A DNA stretch of 64,000 bases from Progne subis subis (lineage: Eukaryota > Chordata > Aves > Passeriformes > Hirundinidae): the NCBI GenBank assembly GCA_022316685.1, contig JAKJHU010000259.1, positions 124,001 to 188,000 of the forward strand, written 5' to 3'. How positions within the stretch are numbered: position 1 is the first letter of the stretch; every line of letters begins with the position of its first letter. The notes beneath the pieces were generated by a model. It worked only from the letters and a program-made list of their open reading frames with translations. It searched no databases and was not told the origin of the DNA. Positions 47,225 through 61,179 of the stretch are shown piece after piece. A program made the translations under genes and the position numbers.

Positions 47225-50200
47225 AAATTAAATTGTATTGTAATCTTATGGCTAAAGTACTTTAATTGCAAAAGGCGATTATGTATGTTTATATATTTAG
47301 TATTCTGGGAGCTCTTGTTTCTGGAAAAGGAATAATGTAAAAGAGTAGTTAATGTGTAATTTTTTTCCTCCTTTGAGATTCAAAACTGGTGTCTAATGAT
47401 ACTGCCATAAAATCTGCAGCTCTTTCTCTGTGCCTTCTTAGCACACTAGCTGTATGGGTATACTCAAGCACTTTTAGTAGACTGGAACTGTGTGCTAAGG
47501 TCTAAAGGTTAGGAAGATAAAATGTTAGAATATAGGCTAGTGTTTTAGAGTCTGAAATCTAACCAAAACAGAGCAAGATTACACAAAGATTAGATTACAT
47601 TGAAGGAAATCTGGATGAAAGAGTCAAACTAGTGATGTTTTTTAATAGGATAGAAAACTAATCAGTGCAGAAAAATAAAGTAAGAATTGAGCAGGAGGAA
47701 CACAACATTTATTTATTGACTGACACAGATTCTGAAAAAGAAAATACTTTGAAGAGTGTGCTAAAATACACTTGCACATTTATACTTGTTGGATACTGAC
47801 ACTATTGAAATTTAGATCTGGAAGAGGTCAATTATCTTGATTTTTAAACCTAAGGAGATTGATTTATAAATTGGGGCTAGAAAGGACATTTGGTGGTAAA
47901 TTCAGGCAGATGTTGCCCTAAATTCTGTTGTTCTGTTTATAAACAGTGAAAGATATGTACCAAGAATGATGGATTGCCTTCAATTTTGCAAACTGCCTTA
48001 GAAATTGAAATAAGATTAATAATTTGACAGTGCTTTCACCCCTTTACGGAATATATTTTAGTGATCCTGCTTACTTTGCTGTCCTTGGGTTTTTCATGGA
48101 GATTTTCTTGTATACAAGTTTAAGACCTTAATATCTTCTTTACTGTAAATATGGGTTTATATTATTCACAGATGTTTACGTAACATGCAATAAACATGAA
48201 TCTGGCTAAGCAGTATCATATGCTCTTACTAGCTTTTTCTTAATGCTTTGTTTGTCTTTGTCTCTTCTTATTTTATCATCACTACTTGTTCAATTTCTCC
48301 AATATTTTCTCATTTTAAGCTTTCAGAAATTTTAGTGTTCTCCACCTCCATTTTTAAGAGCCAAGTCAAAGGCAAAAACTTATAAAATATACTTTTTAAA
48401 TAAGTCAGTGGTATCCTTTTAAACATGTAGACACAAACAGCCCCATATTACGCTGTTTTCTATATTCAGTCAGTTATGATCCCTGCTTTATAACCACTGG
48501 TGACAGTTTATGTTTAATTTCTATGACTCCCAGTGAATACTGAACCTTTTAATGGCTACTGTGGTAGAGTCTGTTCTTGTGATCACTTTCTGTGACCGCT
48601 GGTTGTCGGCTTGTATGATGTCTGAAGATTATCTTTTGATTCACACTTTCCTACTGAGATCCTATCTGATGAATATATTCCATACATTTCATTAGTATAG
48701 TCCTATTTTGTTGTAATAATGCTGCAGTTTATTTTTTAAAAAGCAAGTGTTTTTCTGTCATCTCCCAACTAACATATACAGCAAGAAATGTGTTTATGGT
48801 GGTTTATTTATTTCCTAGTACCTGACTCTAATGCTTAACTTTCTGAGTAAAAATGAGCCTTAGTATGACTTTATCTACCACTTTATAATGGCCTGTGCAT
48901 TTTCTGATACATTGTAAAACACGGTATAAGATTCCAGGACAGTTAGACATCGGGACAGCTAGCTAGACTTTTGACAGTAAGCTTACAATAGTAGAATTCA
49001 GCCAGAATTTTCAAGCATTAACTCAAAAATATTATGTCATCTGGTAATAGGATCTGCAAATGTGAAATTACGTAATTTACTGTAAAAGCATAGACTATTT
49101 GCTTATTTTGGCTGCTGGCGTCGGTCAGTTATATCCAAATAGAAGAACCTTTGTTCGCCTTGGAGGTTTCATGGTTGCAGTTCATCTGCATTTGATCTTC
49201 TCACAGGTTGTGGCCATTCTGAATGTTCTTGTCTTTGTAGCCTAGATATTTTGTGATAGGTCTGTGGCAAAAAGTGAGAGATTACTGTTCTTGAGAGTGG
49301 CATGATGTTCTTAGCATTTCATGTAACCTCAAAGGTTGATCATGTATTAAGGCGGCTACAGAGAGGGAGAAGCTTTGGCTCAGAAAACCAGAAGAGATTT
49401 TAATTTGAATTTTTAAGGAACTTGCATTAGTGGTTTGGTAAGACCTATTTTTTTTTTTTTTTTTTTAATTAGTAAATTTATGTAATATGTATTAGATCAT
49501 GCCTGTTGTAGACTGGGACAACTGGGACAGTTGTTGAGATGATCTCTTCCTCAAATATTGCTGGTCATTTCCTCTTGCATGTCCAGGGAACGGTTGTCTT
49601 ATTTTGTCCTCTTGTTTTGGGATGACAATAGGCAGTCATGTTCCCTGCAACCTTCTCATTTTAAACTCATTTCAAAGTTTGGTGACATCAACAAAATGTC
49701 TTGAGCACAGCTTGTTTTGTGGGCTGTTTCTAAGGGATTCTGCAAACTCATACACTGGCAGCTCTTGGTCCCTGTTTGCTCCTTTGTTATGGCTTACACT
49801 TTTTCCATCATTTGTTTCTGTAAATGTATTTTATTTGGAGCCACGTTAGCATCTTTCTGTTTAATAGGCCACTATTAGTTTTAATTTTTGGAAAAAAACT
49901 CATAAGAGTTAAAAATGAAGAATGTAGTTAAAACTCATCAGAACTGTGACATGGAAAATAAAAACTCTCAGCCAGATTAATTTGCATCCCTTGATGATAT
50001 TCAGATTTGATTAATAAAGGTAAATCATGTAGAACGAAACACTTTTATTAACTGCTTAATACTGCTTGGTATAATTTTACTTAATTGCATTGTATGATAT
50101 GAAGAGAATATATGTTAAAGCTATTAAGATACAGCAAACAATGTATCAAAATTTAAAGAGAGAAATGTTTAGGAACTGACAGATTAAGTGTACTATTTCT

Positions 50201-52495
50201 ATTACTAAATATACAAAATCTCTGTATATAAGATTCACTTGTTGTTGTTGTTCTCCTGTATTTCTTTCCCCTTTCCCTGGGTGTAATTCCTCTGCTCATC
50301 TGAGAATAGGAAACATTTTGTTTTTTCAGTTTCTTCTATGGATCTGTCTTTACTTCCCTTCTCCCCTTCATTCTTTCTGGTTTATTCGCTTGTGTGGAAT
50401 GCTGCTTGTGGCCTGTCAAAACTTGATCAAATAATGCCAATCTGAGTAACTGGTGATAGACTCTGGTTATATTCTTCTGTCATTTGGGCTCCATTGGTTA
50501 AATAGATTTAGATCTCAGACAACATTTTTTTATATATCTTTTATGTTTAGCAGTGTATACCGTCTGATTGAAGATGCTGAGAAACCCAGGGACAGTTCTG
50601 GGGGTTTTACAGTAATAAATTTATAATTTTTCTGATTTTAAAACATGGAGGCTTGTTTCCTTATATTACTTCAGGAGATGGTAAAAAACAGGACAAAACA
50701 TTGTCTGAATCAACTAGCAGTCTTGGTCTTTGATAAAATTGAAAATGTGTTGCACTTTCTCCAAGTAATCCCTTTAAAAGTTTGATTGATTCTGAGCTCT
50801 TTCAGGGCTGTATTAGTAGGCTCCTGGACATTCAAATCAGATTTTCTGCTTTTTAAATTACTGTTCTGTATAATTAGAAAGACTATCATAAAGAAAGGAG
50901 CAGTTAAATGATAACATAAAGTATACACAGGTCTCCTCTAAATAACTGTAAATTGTGTACTCACAAGAGAGAATTAGAAATGCATCAATCATGAACAGTA
51001 TAACAGAATGTTGAATGCATTGAACACATCTTGTGTGCAGAAGAAATTATTTTCACTTCTTTTAACCATTCACTGGTTCTTCCTACTTTCAGAATGTCCA
51101 GCATTTTTTGTTTTATGTATAGAAAAATAATGTATAGATAAATAAACTAAAAGACACAAATTTTAAGTCATTCTGGGTGGAAGCACAGGATATACACAAA
51201 AATGCCTTCATCTTAATTCTTCAGGCATTCCTGATTCCTTTTGTGTGAATACTGCAAATCTTGCATGGGTAGTATACTCTACCACTCTTAGGATACTGAG
51301 AGAGCACTCTTCAATCCCAAAAAGCATCACAAGTTAGAAAAGCAAGCAAAAGTTGAAACAAGACTAACTTAGACTGGAAGCAAAGCACAGTGTTTACTAA
51401 TTAAGGCAATTTTCTATTGAAAATCAGATCTGTTGAACACCCATTATGTGTTTGTAAGCTTTTTTCTCCATATCTTTTAAGATTTTCTCTATATCTTTTA
51501 AGATACAGTCTTTTGTCAAGAGATATGATTTAATTAGAATTTATTATATTTGTTCAGGAATTTCTACATAAAGTGTTGTCAAATATGTAAAAAAGTGAAG
51601 GCATATTGTCATGATGGTGCTGGCTGTCTTCAATATCTGAGATCCTGTTGGAAGAGGGAACAAGGAGAGGTTGATGAAGACTCTTCTATTAGGCTGTTCA
51701 AGATACCATCTCAACAACTTCCAGGAAAGTGGTTCTTGAATCCATTTCCACAATTGATAGTCATATATCTCATCTTTACTTTGAAGTGCCCTGTGACTGC
51801 ATCTCAGAGTTCTTCAGCATCTAATTTGAAAACTAATGGCATTGCTTTGTTTCACTCTGGTCCCAAAACTGTTGGTGGCAATCATGATAATTTGATGGTC
51901 AGGGACATCATTAGTGCTGGCCTTGGAAATGCATATTAAAGCATAGGGAGAAAAACCTATTAGAGAGCATAAGAAAATGTCAAATCCATTTTTTTTTTTT
52001 AAATATTGTCAGACAAACTGACCAAGAGAGAATGTCTGAGTTTGGCTCATGCCAGCTGCTGTAAAGATACTGTGAAAGTATATCCAAGTGGTTTGTACAC
52101 TACAAACCATTGTAGAGTTTCCTCTATTTTAGACAAGTACAATTAATTTCTGGTGAAAACTGACAGATTTATTGTGTATTTAAACAATGCTTTCCTTAAT
52201 ACACTGCAAATGTCTAATTATTTTTTTCTAAGCATCTTAATTCTGTTAAACTAAATGAGCTGAGAAATTCAATTTTATTAGTGTCAGCCTTTCACTGAGA
52301 AGTACTGAGCAGTCATACAAGCTTTGGGTTTTCAGATACTTGCATCTGTCAAATAATTGCTTCTTAAACCTTTCCATTACTTCCTTAAAACACAGAAATG
52401 AGGGAAACTACTAAAGTATTTCCAAGTTTTAAGGAAGGTTTGCAATTTCACTTCCTGTATTTTTTTTTTCTTAATTTCAAAGAGGTTTGTTTTGA

Positions 52496-52604
52496 TTTGG
52501 TTTGGTTTGGTTTGGTTTGGTTTGGTTTGCTTTGCTTTGCTTTGCTTTGCTTTGCTTTGCTTTGCTTTGCTTTGCTTTGCTTTGCTTTGCTTTGTTTTGT
52601 TTTG
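52496..52604. repeat. Compound pentanucleotide repeat
   Basis: Six copies of TTTGG are followed without a break by thirteen copies of TTTGC and then about three TTTTG/TTTGT units, over 100 bp in one phase. The 61-codon minus-strand frame with a repeated KQSKA pattern is just the translation of this repeat. Confidence 0.95.
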
Positions 52605-55600
52605 TTTTTAATGAGAGAGACTACTCTTAGCATTCTTTTGGAAAATCTTGGAGGAAGGAACTTTGTTGACCTGAGCTGTGCTTTAATCTTACTTCGGTGA
52701 CTATCACTTTCCTCTCACTTCCAGACAAGACGAAGGAAAAAGACACAAGGGGAAGAGAGGAACAGGGAGAGACAGGGAAAAGAAGCAAACACTGAAGTCT
52801 CACATTCCTGGAGATAGTTTGAATTTAGGAGAAACAGTTGCATGAGCTTGAGCTTATCAGATCTTTGGGAGCTGGTGCAGTGATGGGCAAACTGTATCAT
52901 TATGCATCTAGAGGTGTATGTGTATTTGCACACCGTGCCTGTTGCTGCTGATGTTATTTATTATGTACCTTGTTGCAGTTGGCACTGCTCTATGCCAGCA
53001 GGACAAGGCTGGGATGAGTGCCTACAAGTATTGCCTTATATTAGGCATTAGCATAAGCTTTAAAACTAATTTCAGGGATATTTTGGAGGCCAAAATGTCT
53101 GCTTAGTGCCCTCTTGCTTTGTCCTTCAGTCCAGTCTTGAGTGTCACCAGTAGATTTGTGGTGATGTAAGGAACTGTATAGGTGTTCCTCAAACTGCAGT
53201 GACTGAATCATGGAACAGAGGTTTCTTTCATTTTTGGTTATCTGCTCTTATTCTCTGCTTAATGAATATGTCAGCTACAATGGAGAAGAAGATCAGCATT
53301 TTTGTATTATGTCAATCCATTTCTGGCATGAGTATATGTAGTTTTCAAAATTTTGAAGACACTTTTTTCTGTTCTAAAACAGACAAACAAGCACACACTC
53401 ACACCCCAAAATGCCCAAGACACCCATTAAACAATTTCTAACAACAGATTTTGCGTTAATATATTTCTGTGAAGCCAGAAAGGTTTTATCATCAGATGTA
53501 TGCCTAAAGCAAATGAAAGTCGTAAATGATCTGTCTATGAAAGAGGCGGGGGCCCAATAGGGAATATGATAAAATGTGTTAGCATAGCAGCGAGGTTTCA
53601 TATTTTGGTAAGTATGCTGTACATGTGAGGTGTTCCCTAAGGGATACTTGAGGTTATTAATTCTTAACCACCTTTGTCACACAAGTCTGATATGCTGGAA
53701 TATTGACTGCAGAAAAAGTTAGCTGAAAGTTGATAATTTGTGTTAGGAAGTCTGAAAGAAAACCTGAAGTTTTCTCCTTCCAGTGAAAAATCTGTAAATG
53801 CAATGTGATGATGGTTTTTTGTTTTTTTTTTTCCATGTGCAGAATCATTGAAGATGTTTTTGACATGTTAGAGTAGAAGTTAGTAGAATAGAAGTTAGTT
53901 ACACAATTAAATTTTTTTTCAGAATTTCCTTTGTGGCACTCAATGTTAGAGTCCCGTAGGCTGAAAAAACAGAGGTAAATGGCTCTAAACCTTTTGAGAG
54001 GTACAGATTGTTTATGTATCCTTTCCTGCTGGAAATGTTGTTGGAAAAAATAATGTTTACAATACTGAAACAACAGAACAGTGTGTGGCTGGCTATCTGT
54101 AAGGGAAATAAGTTTTCACATAAATTCCATAGACATTCTCCTTTTCTCGTTATTGGGGAAAATACTTTGTATTGTACTCTGTGCAATACAAAGAAAAAAA
54201 CTTGTGATCTCTATGGAATGTAACACCTAAAATAGATATGCTCATGATGGGTTTGGTTTTATGTATTCTGCATTTTCAGTTGTAAAAGAGCTATTTTCAG
54301 TACAGCAGCTGTAATGGAGAGCCATTAGCCCCTTACCTTGCCTAAGGATGGGAGTCCAGTAAGGGATGCTTGCTGCTGGGATAAGCTAGTATTTAGAAAG
54401 TGGTTTCTAACACAGTTGAGGGAACAGTAATAATGGGAACTACTCTAAACAGTATTTCTGCTGTGTGAACTCTGGAAAAGATTTTGAATTATACTGAAAA
54501 ATATATTTGCCCATTGTTAGGCTATTTCAGTGACACATTTTGATGGTATCAGAGAGCCAACATAGTGCAGCAAACTAAGCAGAAAAGCTGAATATAAATA
54601 TGATTTGGCCGTGGACATAGGGAGCAATGCATATGATTTTTTGCCTGTTTCCCTTTTCTTTTTAATTGGATTGTCCTCTAACTACCCATGATCTGTTTAG
54701 AAGTTATTTTTGTCTTGAAAACTGGAGTTTGAGTTTCAAGAGAAAAGTCATATAACTTCTGATACCTTTCTTTTAGTCAGATGGCATAAGAAATAGTGTC
54801 GTAATCAGGAAAAGCAACAAAAAGTCTTCCCTCTTTTTCTTTCCTTTTACCATGTATGTGGAGTTGACTGATTGAAGCACAGTAACTCTACTATTACTGT
54901 TTCATAACAAAAGCAGATGTTAAGGTAGAAGGTAATAGAACACAGTTTTCTGTGTGCCCATGGTTGCTCACACATAACTAGGACCCTTTTGCTGCAGAAA
55001 TGGTGCAGACTCCCTGCAAAATCATTTAGGTAGAGTGTGCTGTGATTTCATCCCTAATGCTTCTGCTGCACAAATTCTACCTGTTTAACAGAGGAAAATA
55101 CAATGTCTGGCTGTGAAGACATAAGACAAACATGCGAGTTTTCTTATGTGGTTCTTGAATGATTTTATGATTTGAGAGAACCAACCCCTTCATGTTTCCT
55201 TTTGAGATTTTCTGAATATCTGCAACCAACTGTTCTTGGTTGGGTTAAACCAGATGTTCGTTGTGCTGTTGTTTTTTCTAAGGCTTGGAGTGTAATTTAT
55301 GTTAGATTAAGTACCTCCATTAGGTATATCTCAATATTGAAACATAGTGTGAGGTACTCCTATGTATGAAACTGGAAATGTGAGAACACATAGGATCTTC
55401 AAATCTGAAACCAGCAATTTCTTCCTAAATAATCCTTATCATTTAGTGGATATAGGCAACTCTGACACTTAATGCAGATATAACTAATATTAATTTTCAG
55501 CATAATTCCTTACAAATTTTTCAATATTATACATGAATTCCAGTCTTGTGTCACCATTACATTTTTTTTATTAAGAACAGAAATAGTTGAAAATATAGTT

Positions 55601-57222
55601 ACAATGCAAAAGCATTTCATTTTTTCTTAAAAAAAAAAAAAAAGTTTCTTGTGGGGCAAAAATCTGCAGAACACAAGGAAAACACTTTTGCAAAATACGT
55701 AGCATTATTTTGCTTGTAGATGATATTAAAGAACAATTGTGAATACTATCTACAAGATAGTTGTATTTCAATTTACATTTGCAATACAATAAAAATGATT
55801 GCTATATTGTTAGAGGACTATTAGTTGCTCTCAGCCATCTTTTGTCTGAAAAGAAAATTCAGTTTCCAGAAAACAGTTTGTTAGTTCGGGGTTTTTTTTC
55901 CTTACAATGTTTTGCATATGAGAAGCAAAACCTGGGAAAAGGCATAAGGAGGTGAAAAAATATGGTGATAAAAATCATGCTTTGATCAGATTAGGGATAG
56001 CAGCTCCCATAAAGTTATTGCAAAATAGTTTTGTAATAGACCTTCTTTATCTGTAACGTTGTTAGTTGTATTTATACAAGAGAACTAAGCGAAATGCAAC
56101 ACCGTGTTTTAACCATAACATCTAATAATATCTGAAGATGTCTGACTGAAATGGCTGGCTTTGTTTTGCTTAAAATTTAGCTCTTTTTGTCAGCTGGCCT
56201 TCCTGAGCTTTTGAGTGTGTATGTGGTTATGTTCAAATTAGCATGATAAGCCTATTTCCTTTAAAGTGCTGGAGTGCTTAGTTTTTAAAGTTTATCCATC
56301 TAACTTCATAATAAAAGTAATCAGTATCTCACACTTCCATTTATTATTATCTGTATTATTTATTTGAGATATTCCTTCTAGAAAACCATAGTTTAAGGAG
56401 AGATTTATAAACATGGATTGATGTGTGTGAGCGTGGGCTTAACCATCTGTTACACCACTGCCAGTTGTTTATATTGTATGTGGAACAACAATTTCAGCAG
56501 ATTTCCCGCTCTGGTGTCACTACTTAAGATTAGCAATCTACAAAATGAATCAAAATAATTCTGATCTTGGATACAAGAATAATCTCTCTTCAATTTAATG
56601 ATGTCTTAAATTGCAATTTTCTATTTAAATGTTTTTGACAGGTGAAAGAAGGAATGGGTGTCTAAAAGGCAGCTCAGTTACAGTAGCCACTCCAAGAAAA
56701 GGCAAAGGGGGAAGTAGTGGTCAAGGGAAGTGATGACCTAGGATGAGAATCATAGATAGCTCCTATTTCCACATGTGATGTTAAAGTTTATTTTAATTAG
56801 TTCTTATCATATTTATCTTCTAGTCTGACTGGAACACTTCCTCCTGGTTTTTAATTTTCTCTCTCAAAGTTTTTACCTTTGATTTAGCTACAGTAATTGC
56901 AGAATATTCAAGGAATTTATCTAAGGTTTTACTTGAGGTATGTAGGGAGAGAATGAGAGAAGTCCATATTTCTAGGTAATCATTTATGAAGGTGTCATAT
57001 TAGCTTCAGCTTTGAGTTAAGGCTGCCTGACATTATCTTTAAAAATTAGCTCCTGGTATAAACTTAATGCTTGTCTTTGTAATATATTTTAGCTTCATCT
57101 GCATTATTTGAAAATCTGATCCAACATTTAGCTGAAAGTAAGCCCAGGTTACTCTCTATGTGGGCTATATTTGATTTTCTGATTAGGGGTTGAAAAAGGT
57201 GTTGAATATTTGGTTTACCAGG

Positions 57223-57888
57223 TGTCTCGGTTTGAAAAAAGACAGGTGTCTGCTAAGGAGAGGCAGGCCTTTCCAGGGAAATGAGGAATTTAAATCCTTC
57301 CCTCCGTGTTATTATAATTTGGAAGATTAAACGAAAAACTTTTCGGTCAGAGCTATGGGGAGAAGGAATAACAGTCCTTTACTAGTAAATATAACAGGAC
57401 AGACAAACAACAACAGCAATTATAATAACAGTAAAACAGAACCAAAGAACCCCGAGGGCAAACGGTGGAAAGCTCCGGCGCTGGTGGCTGGAAACGGTGG
57501 ATTATCCTCAGCAGGCAGGCAGGGGGGTGCCCTGGCAGGCAAGGTGGGCAATGCCGGAGAAGCCGCAGCGGCTGTACCAGGGTTGACCCAAAATCCAGCA
57601 GGACAGCGAAGAAACTCCGAATTCCTGGGCACTCCAACAGATGGTAGAATTCCCAGGACCAAACTCCTCCGGTAGCCGTGGACTCCAGCCAGCCGTCGTC
57701 CGATCCGTGCTCCCCGGAAGCCTGAGAGCTGTGTGTCCCCACCTCAGCTCTCCGCGAGCCTCCTCCCTCCCCCAAAACCAAGAGATCAACTTCTTTTGTC
57801 AGGTTAAGCACCGCTTAACTACCCCTACTTAAAATCTAGCAACTCATGGGGGGGGGAAAAATTCTACAGGAGAACTTAACCCTCAACA
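57223..57888 (-). repeat. ERVL 3' LTR
   Basis: A 666-bp LTR. The plus strand reads TGTCTCGGTTTG.. to ..ACCCTCAACA. It carries about nine G near 57850 where the partner has eight. Open frames inside it on both strands (up to 152 codons) recur at the other LTR and are non-coding by-products. Confidence 0.95.
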
Positions 57889-57996
57889 TTATCCACCCCG
57901 AATTTTTCCTACCCTAACGTATTATATTGAATTTAAACCTTTAAATAATATACATATATATACATGTGAATATAAATACAGACACAGTCACAGTGT
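57889..57996 (-). other. ERVL 3' end with polypurine-like tract
   Basis: Just before the 3' LTR the minus strand reads CGGGGTGGATAA and then TGTTGAGGG. The purine-rich GGGGTGGA is the likely plus-strand primer. About 100 nt of AT-rich sequence separate it from the integrase stop, so no env or accessory gene fits. Confidence 0.75.
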
Positions 57997-60900
57997 TCAC
58001 CGAAAAACAAGGTCCCCTTGAGGTATGCAGCGGGTCTCTCCATCCTTTTGCATCACCCACCATGTGCAGCCAGGTCCCTGAGCAAAAACAACCCCACGAG
58101 CGGGATTGTCTTTGCTGGAGGCAGAATTAATCCAGACAGTTTTTCCTAGCATTCCTCTCATGTGTACCACTGGAACCTTATCTCCATCTCTTGTTCTCAG
58201 GGGCTCAGATTGGGCAGGGCCTGCTCGGTTGGTGGAACCTCGAGTGTTCACTAACCAGGTGGCCTTTGCTAAATTAATCTCCCAGTTCTTGAAAGTCCCC
58301 CCACCCAGTGCCTTCAAAGTGGTTTTAAGCAGGCCATTGCACCGTTCAACTTTCCCGGCTGCTGGCGCATGATAAGGAATATGGTACACCCACTCAATGC
58401 CATGTTCTCTAGCCCAGGTGTTAATAAGGCTGTTCTTGAAATGAGTCCCGTTGTCAGACTCAATCCTCTCAGGGGTACCATGTCTCCACAGGATTTGCTT
58501 TTCAAGGCCCGGGATGGTGTTCTGGGCAGTAGCGTGAGGCACAGGGTAGGTCTCTAACCATCCAGTGGTGGCTTCCACCATGGTCAGCACGTAGCGCTTG
58601 CCTTGGCGGGTTTGGGGAAGGGTGATGTAGTCAATCTGCCAGGCTTCCCCGTACTTATACTTGGACCATCGCCCGCCATACCATAGGGGCTTCACCCGCT
58701 TGGCCTGCTTGATTGCAGCACACGTCTCACAGTCGTGGATAACCTGAGAAATACTGTCCATGGTTAGATCCACCCCTCAGTCTCGTGCCCACTTATAGGT
58801 GGCATCTCTGCCCTGGTGACCTGAGGCATCATGGGCCCATCGAGCTAGGAACAACTCTCCCTTGTGTTGCCAATCTAAGTCTATCTTTGACACCTCTATC
58901 TTTGCAGCTTGATCTATCTGCTCGTTGTTTCAGTGCTCCTCATTAGCCCGACTCTTGGGGACATGGGCATCTACATGACGGACTTTGAAAGGTAGCTTCT
59001 CTACCCTAGTGGCAATGTCCTTCCACTCATCGGCAGCCCAGATTGGCTTTCCCCTACGCTGCCAATTGGCCTTTTTCCACCTGTCCAGCCAACCCCACAG
59101 AGCATTGGCCACCATCCACGAATCAGTGTAGAGGTAGAGCTTTGGCCACTTCTCTCTTTCAGCAATGTCCAGGGCCAGTTGAACAGCTTTGAGTTCAGCA
59201 AGTTGGCTTGACCCACCTTCTCCTTCAGTGGCTTCTGCAACCTGTCGTGTGGGGCTCCATACAGCTGTTTTCCACTTCCGGTTCATCCCTACGATGCGGC
59301 AGGAACCATCAGTGAAAAGAGCATAGCGTGTTTCTTCTGCTGGTAGTTGGTTGTATGGTGGACCCTCTTCTGCACGTGTCACTTGTTCCTGCTCCTCTTC
59401 ATCTGTGAGATCAAAGTTCTCACCTTCCGGCCAGTTTGTAATTATCTCCAAAATCCCAGGGCGATTTGGGTTTCCAATGCGGGCGCACTGAGTGATGAGG
59501 GCAATCCATTTGCTCCACGTGGCGTCGGTGGCGTGATGAGTGGAGGGAACCTTTCCTTTAAACATCCACCCCAGCACCGGTAGTCGAGGTGCCAGCAGGA
59601 GTTGTGCTTCTGTGCCAATCACCTCTGAGGCAGCTTGAACTCCTTCATAGGCGGCCAAGATTTCCTTCTCTGTTGGAGTGTAGTTGGCTTCGGACCCTCT
59701 GTAGCTTCGGCTCCAGAATCCCAGTGGTCGGCCCCGAGTCTCCCCAGGCACCTTCTGCCAAATGCTCCAGGACAGGCCATTGTTCCCGGCTGCTGAGTAG
59801 AGCACGTTCTTCACATCTGGTCCCGTCCTGACTGGGCCAAGGGCTACTGCATGAGCAATCTCCTGTTTGATCTGGGCAAAGGCTTGTTGCTGTTCAGGGC
59901 CCCAGTGGAATTCGTTCTTCTTGCGGGTGACCAGGTAGAGAGGGCTCACAATCTGGCTGTACTCAGGAATGTGCATTCTCCAGAAACCTATGGCGCCTAG
60001 GAAAGCTTGTGTTTCCTTTTTGCTGGTCGGTGGAGACATTGCGGTGATCTTATTGATGACCTCAGTTGGAATCTGCCGCCGTCCATCTTGCCACTTTACT
60101 CCCAGGAACTGGATCTCTCGGGCAGGTCCCTTGACCTTGCTCTGCTTGATGGCAAAACCAGCTTTCAGGAGAATTTGGATGATTTTCTCTCCTTTCTCAA
60201 ACACTTCCATTGCCGTGTTCCCCCACACAATGATGTCATTGATATACTGTAGGTGCTCCGGAGCCTCACCCTTTTCCAGTGCAGCCTGGATCAGTCCATG
60301 GCAGATGGTGGGGCTGTGTTTCCACCCCTGGGGCAGTTGGTTCCAGGTGTACTGCACGCCCCTCCAGGTGAAAGCAAACTGAGGCCTGCATTCTGCAGCC
60401 AGAGGAATGGAGAAAAATGCGTTAGCAATGTCAATTGTGGCGTACCATTTTGCTGCCTTGGACTCCAGCTCGTACTGGAGTTCCAGCATGTCCGGCACAG
60501 CAGCGCTCAATGGCGGAGTCACTTCGTTCAAGGCACGGTAGTCCACAGTCAATCTCCATTCTCCGTCAGACTTGCGCACAGGCCAGATGGGGCTGTTGAA
60601 GGGTGAGTGGGTTTTGCTGAGTACCCCTTGGCTCTCCAGCTCACGGATCATCTTGTGGATGGGGATCACGGCATCTCGATTTGTCCGGTACTGTCGGCGG
60701 TGCACCGTCGAGGTGGCCACTGGAACTCGTTGCTCTTCTACCTTTAGGAGTCCTACTGCAGATGGGTTCTCCGACAGTCCAGGCAAGCTATTCAATTTCT
60801 TAATGCCCTCTGCCTCCACAGCTGCTATTCCAAAAGCCCACCTGAGTCCTTTAGAGTCTTTGTAATAACCATTCTGGAGGAAGTCTATGCCCAAAATACA

Positions 60901-61125
60901 CGGGGCCCCTGAGCCAGTCACAATTGGATGTTTCTGCCACTCCTTCCCGGTCAGGCTCACCTCAGCTTCTAACAGAGTCAATTCCTGTGATCCCCCCGTC
61001 ACCCCGGCAATGGAAATAGGTTCTGTCCCCACATATTCCGATGGTATCAGTGTACACTGCGAACCAGTATCAACTAAAGCCTCATATTTCTGTGGCTCTG
61101 ATGTGCCAGGCCATCGGATCCACAC
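57997..61125 (-). pseudogene. ERVL pro-pol: protease, RT, RNase H, integrase
   Basis: One frame runs from protease to integrase, broken by two TGA stops (58930-58932 and 58774-58776). Protease has VDTGSQ at residues 18-23. RT has the first catalytic Asp in IDIANAFF (residue 232), LPQG at 264-267, and YIND at 294-297 (60235-60246) where YxDD is expected. The missing aspartate is asparagine, a single GAT-to-AAT change. RNase H carries Asp606, Glu644, Asp668 and Asp719. Integrase has its HHCC domain spread across the stops (the two Cys at residues 15 and 18 of the last frame). Its intact DDE is Asp48, Asp107 and Glu143. The frame is open upstream of 61125 back to a TAG at 61180, so protease may begin there. 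Confidence 0.92.
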
Positions 61126-61179
61126 GGTCCAATAGATCCCGTTTTCCTGTGCCTCTCCCTGGCTAGAGGCAGGGCCCCT

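Larger units (their letters stand above)
40222..57217. other. 17 kb of AT-rich non-coding DNA
   Basis: No host gene is recognised. It contains an old CR1 fragment (43692-43805), a probable decayed LTR (45472-45890), T tracts at 45027-45048 and 49450-49466, and the microsatellites listed separately. Open frames of 100-135 codons (40234-40641, 46580-46903, 51550-51939 on plus; 53657-54073 on minus) show no domain, and composition gives no support for coding. Confidence 0.55.

Noticed and set aside
51550..51939. 129-codon plus-strand frame
   Set aside because: No recognisable domain, and an overlapping minus-strand frame is also open. No supporting signals.
52496..52604. Tandem array as a CRISPR-like repeat
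   Set aside because: Pure pentanucleotide repeat without spacers, in a vertebrate genome.
52448..52633. Repeated KQSKA protein motif
   Set aside because: Translation of a pentanucleotide microsatellite.
57353..57811. 152-codon minus-strand frame repeated at 63197-63655
   Set aside because: It lies within the ERVL LTR U3/R region and appears twice because the LTR does. No evidence of an LTR-encoded protein.
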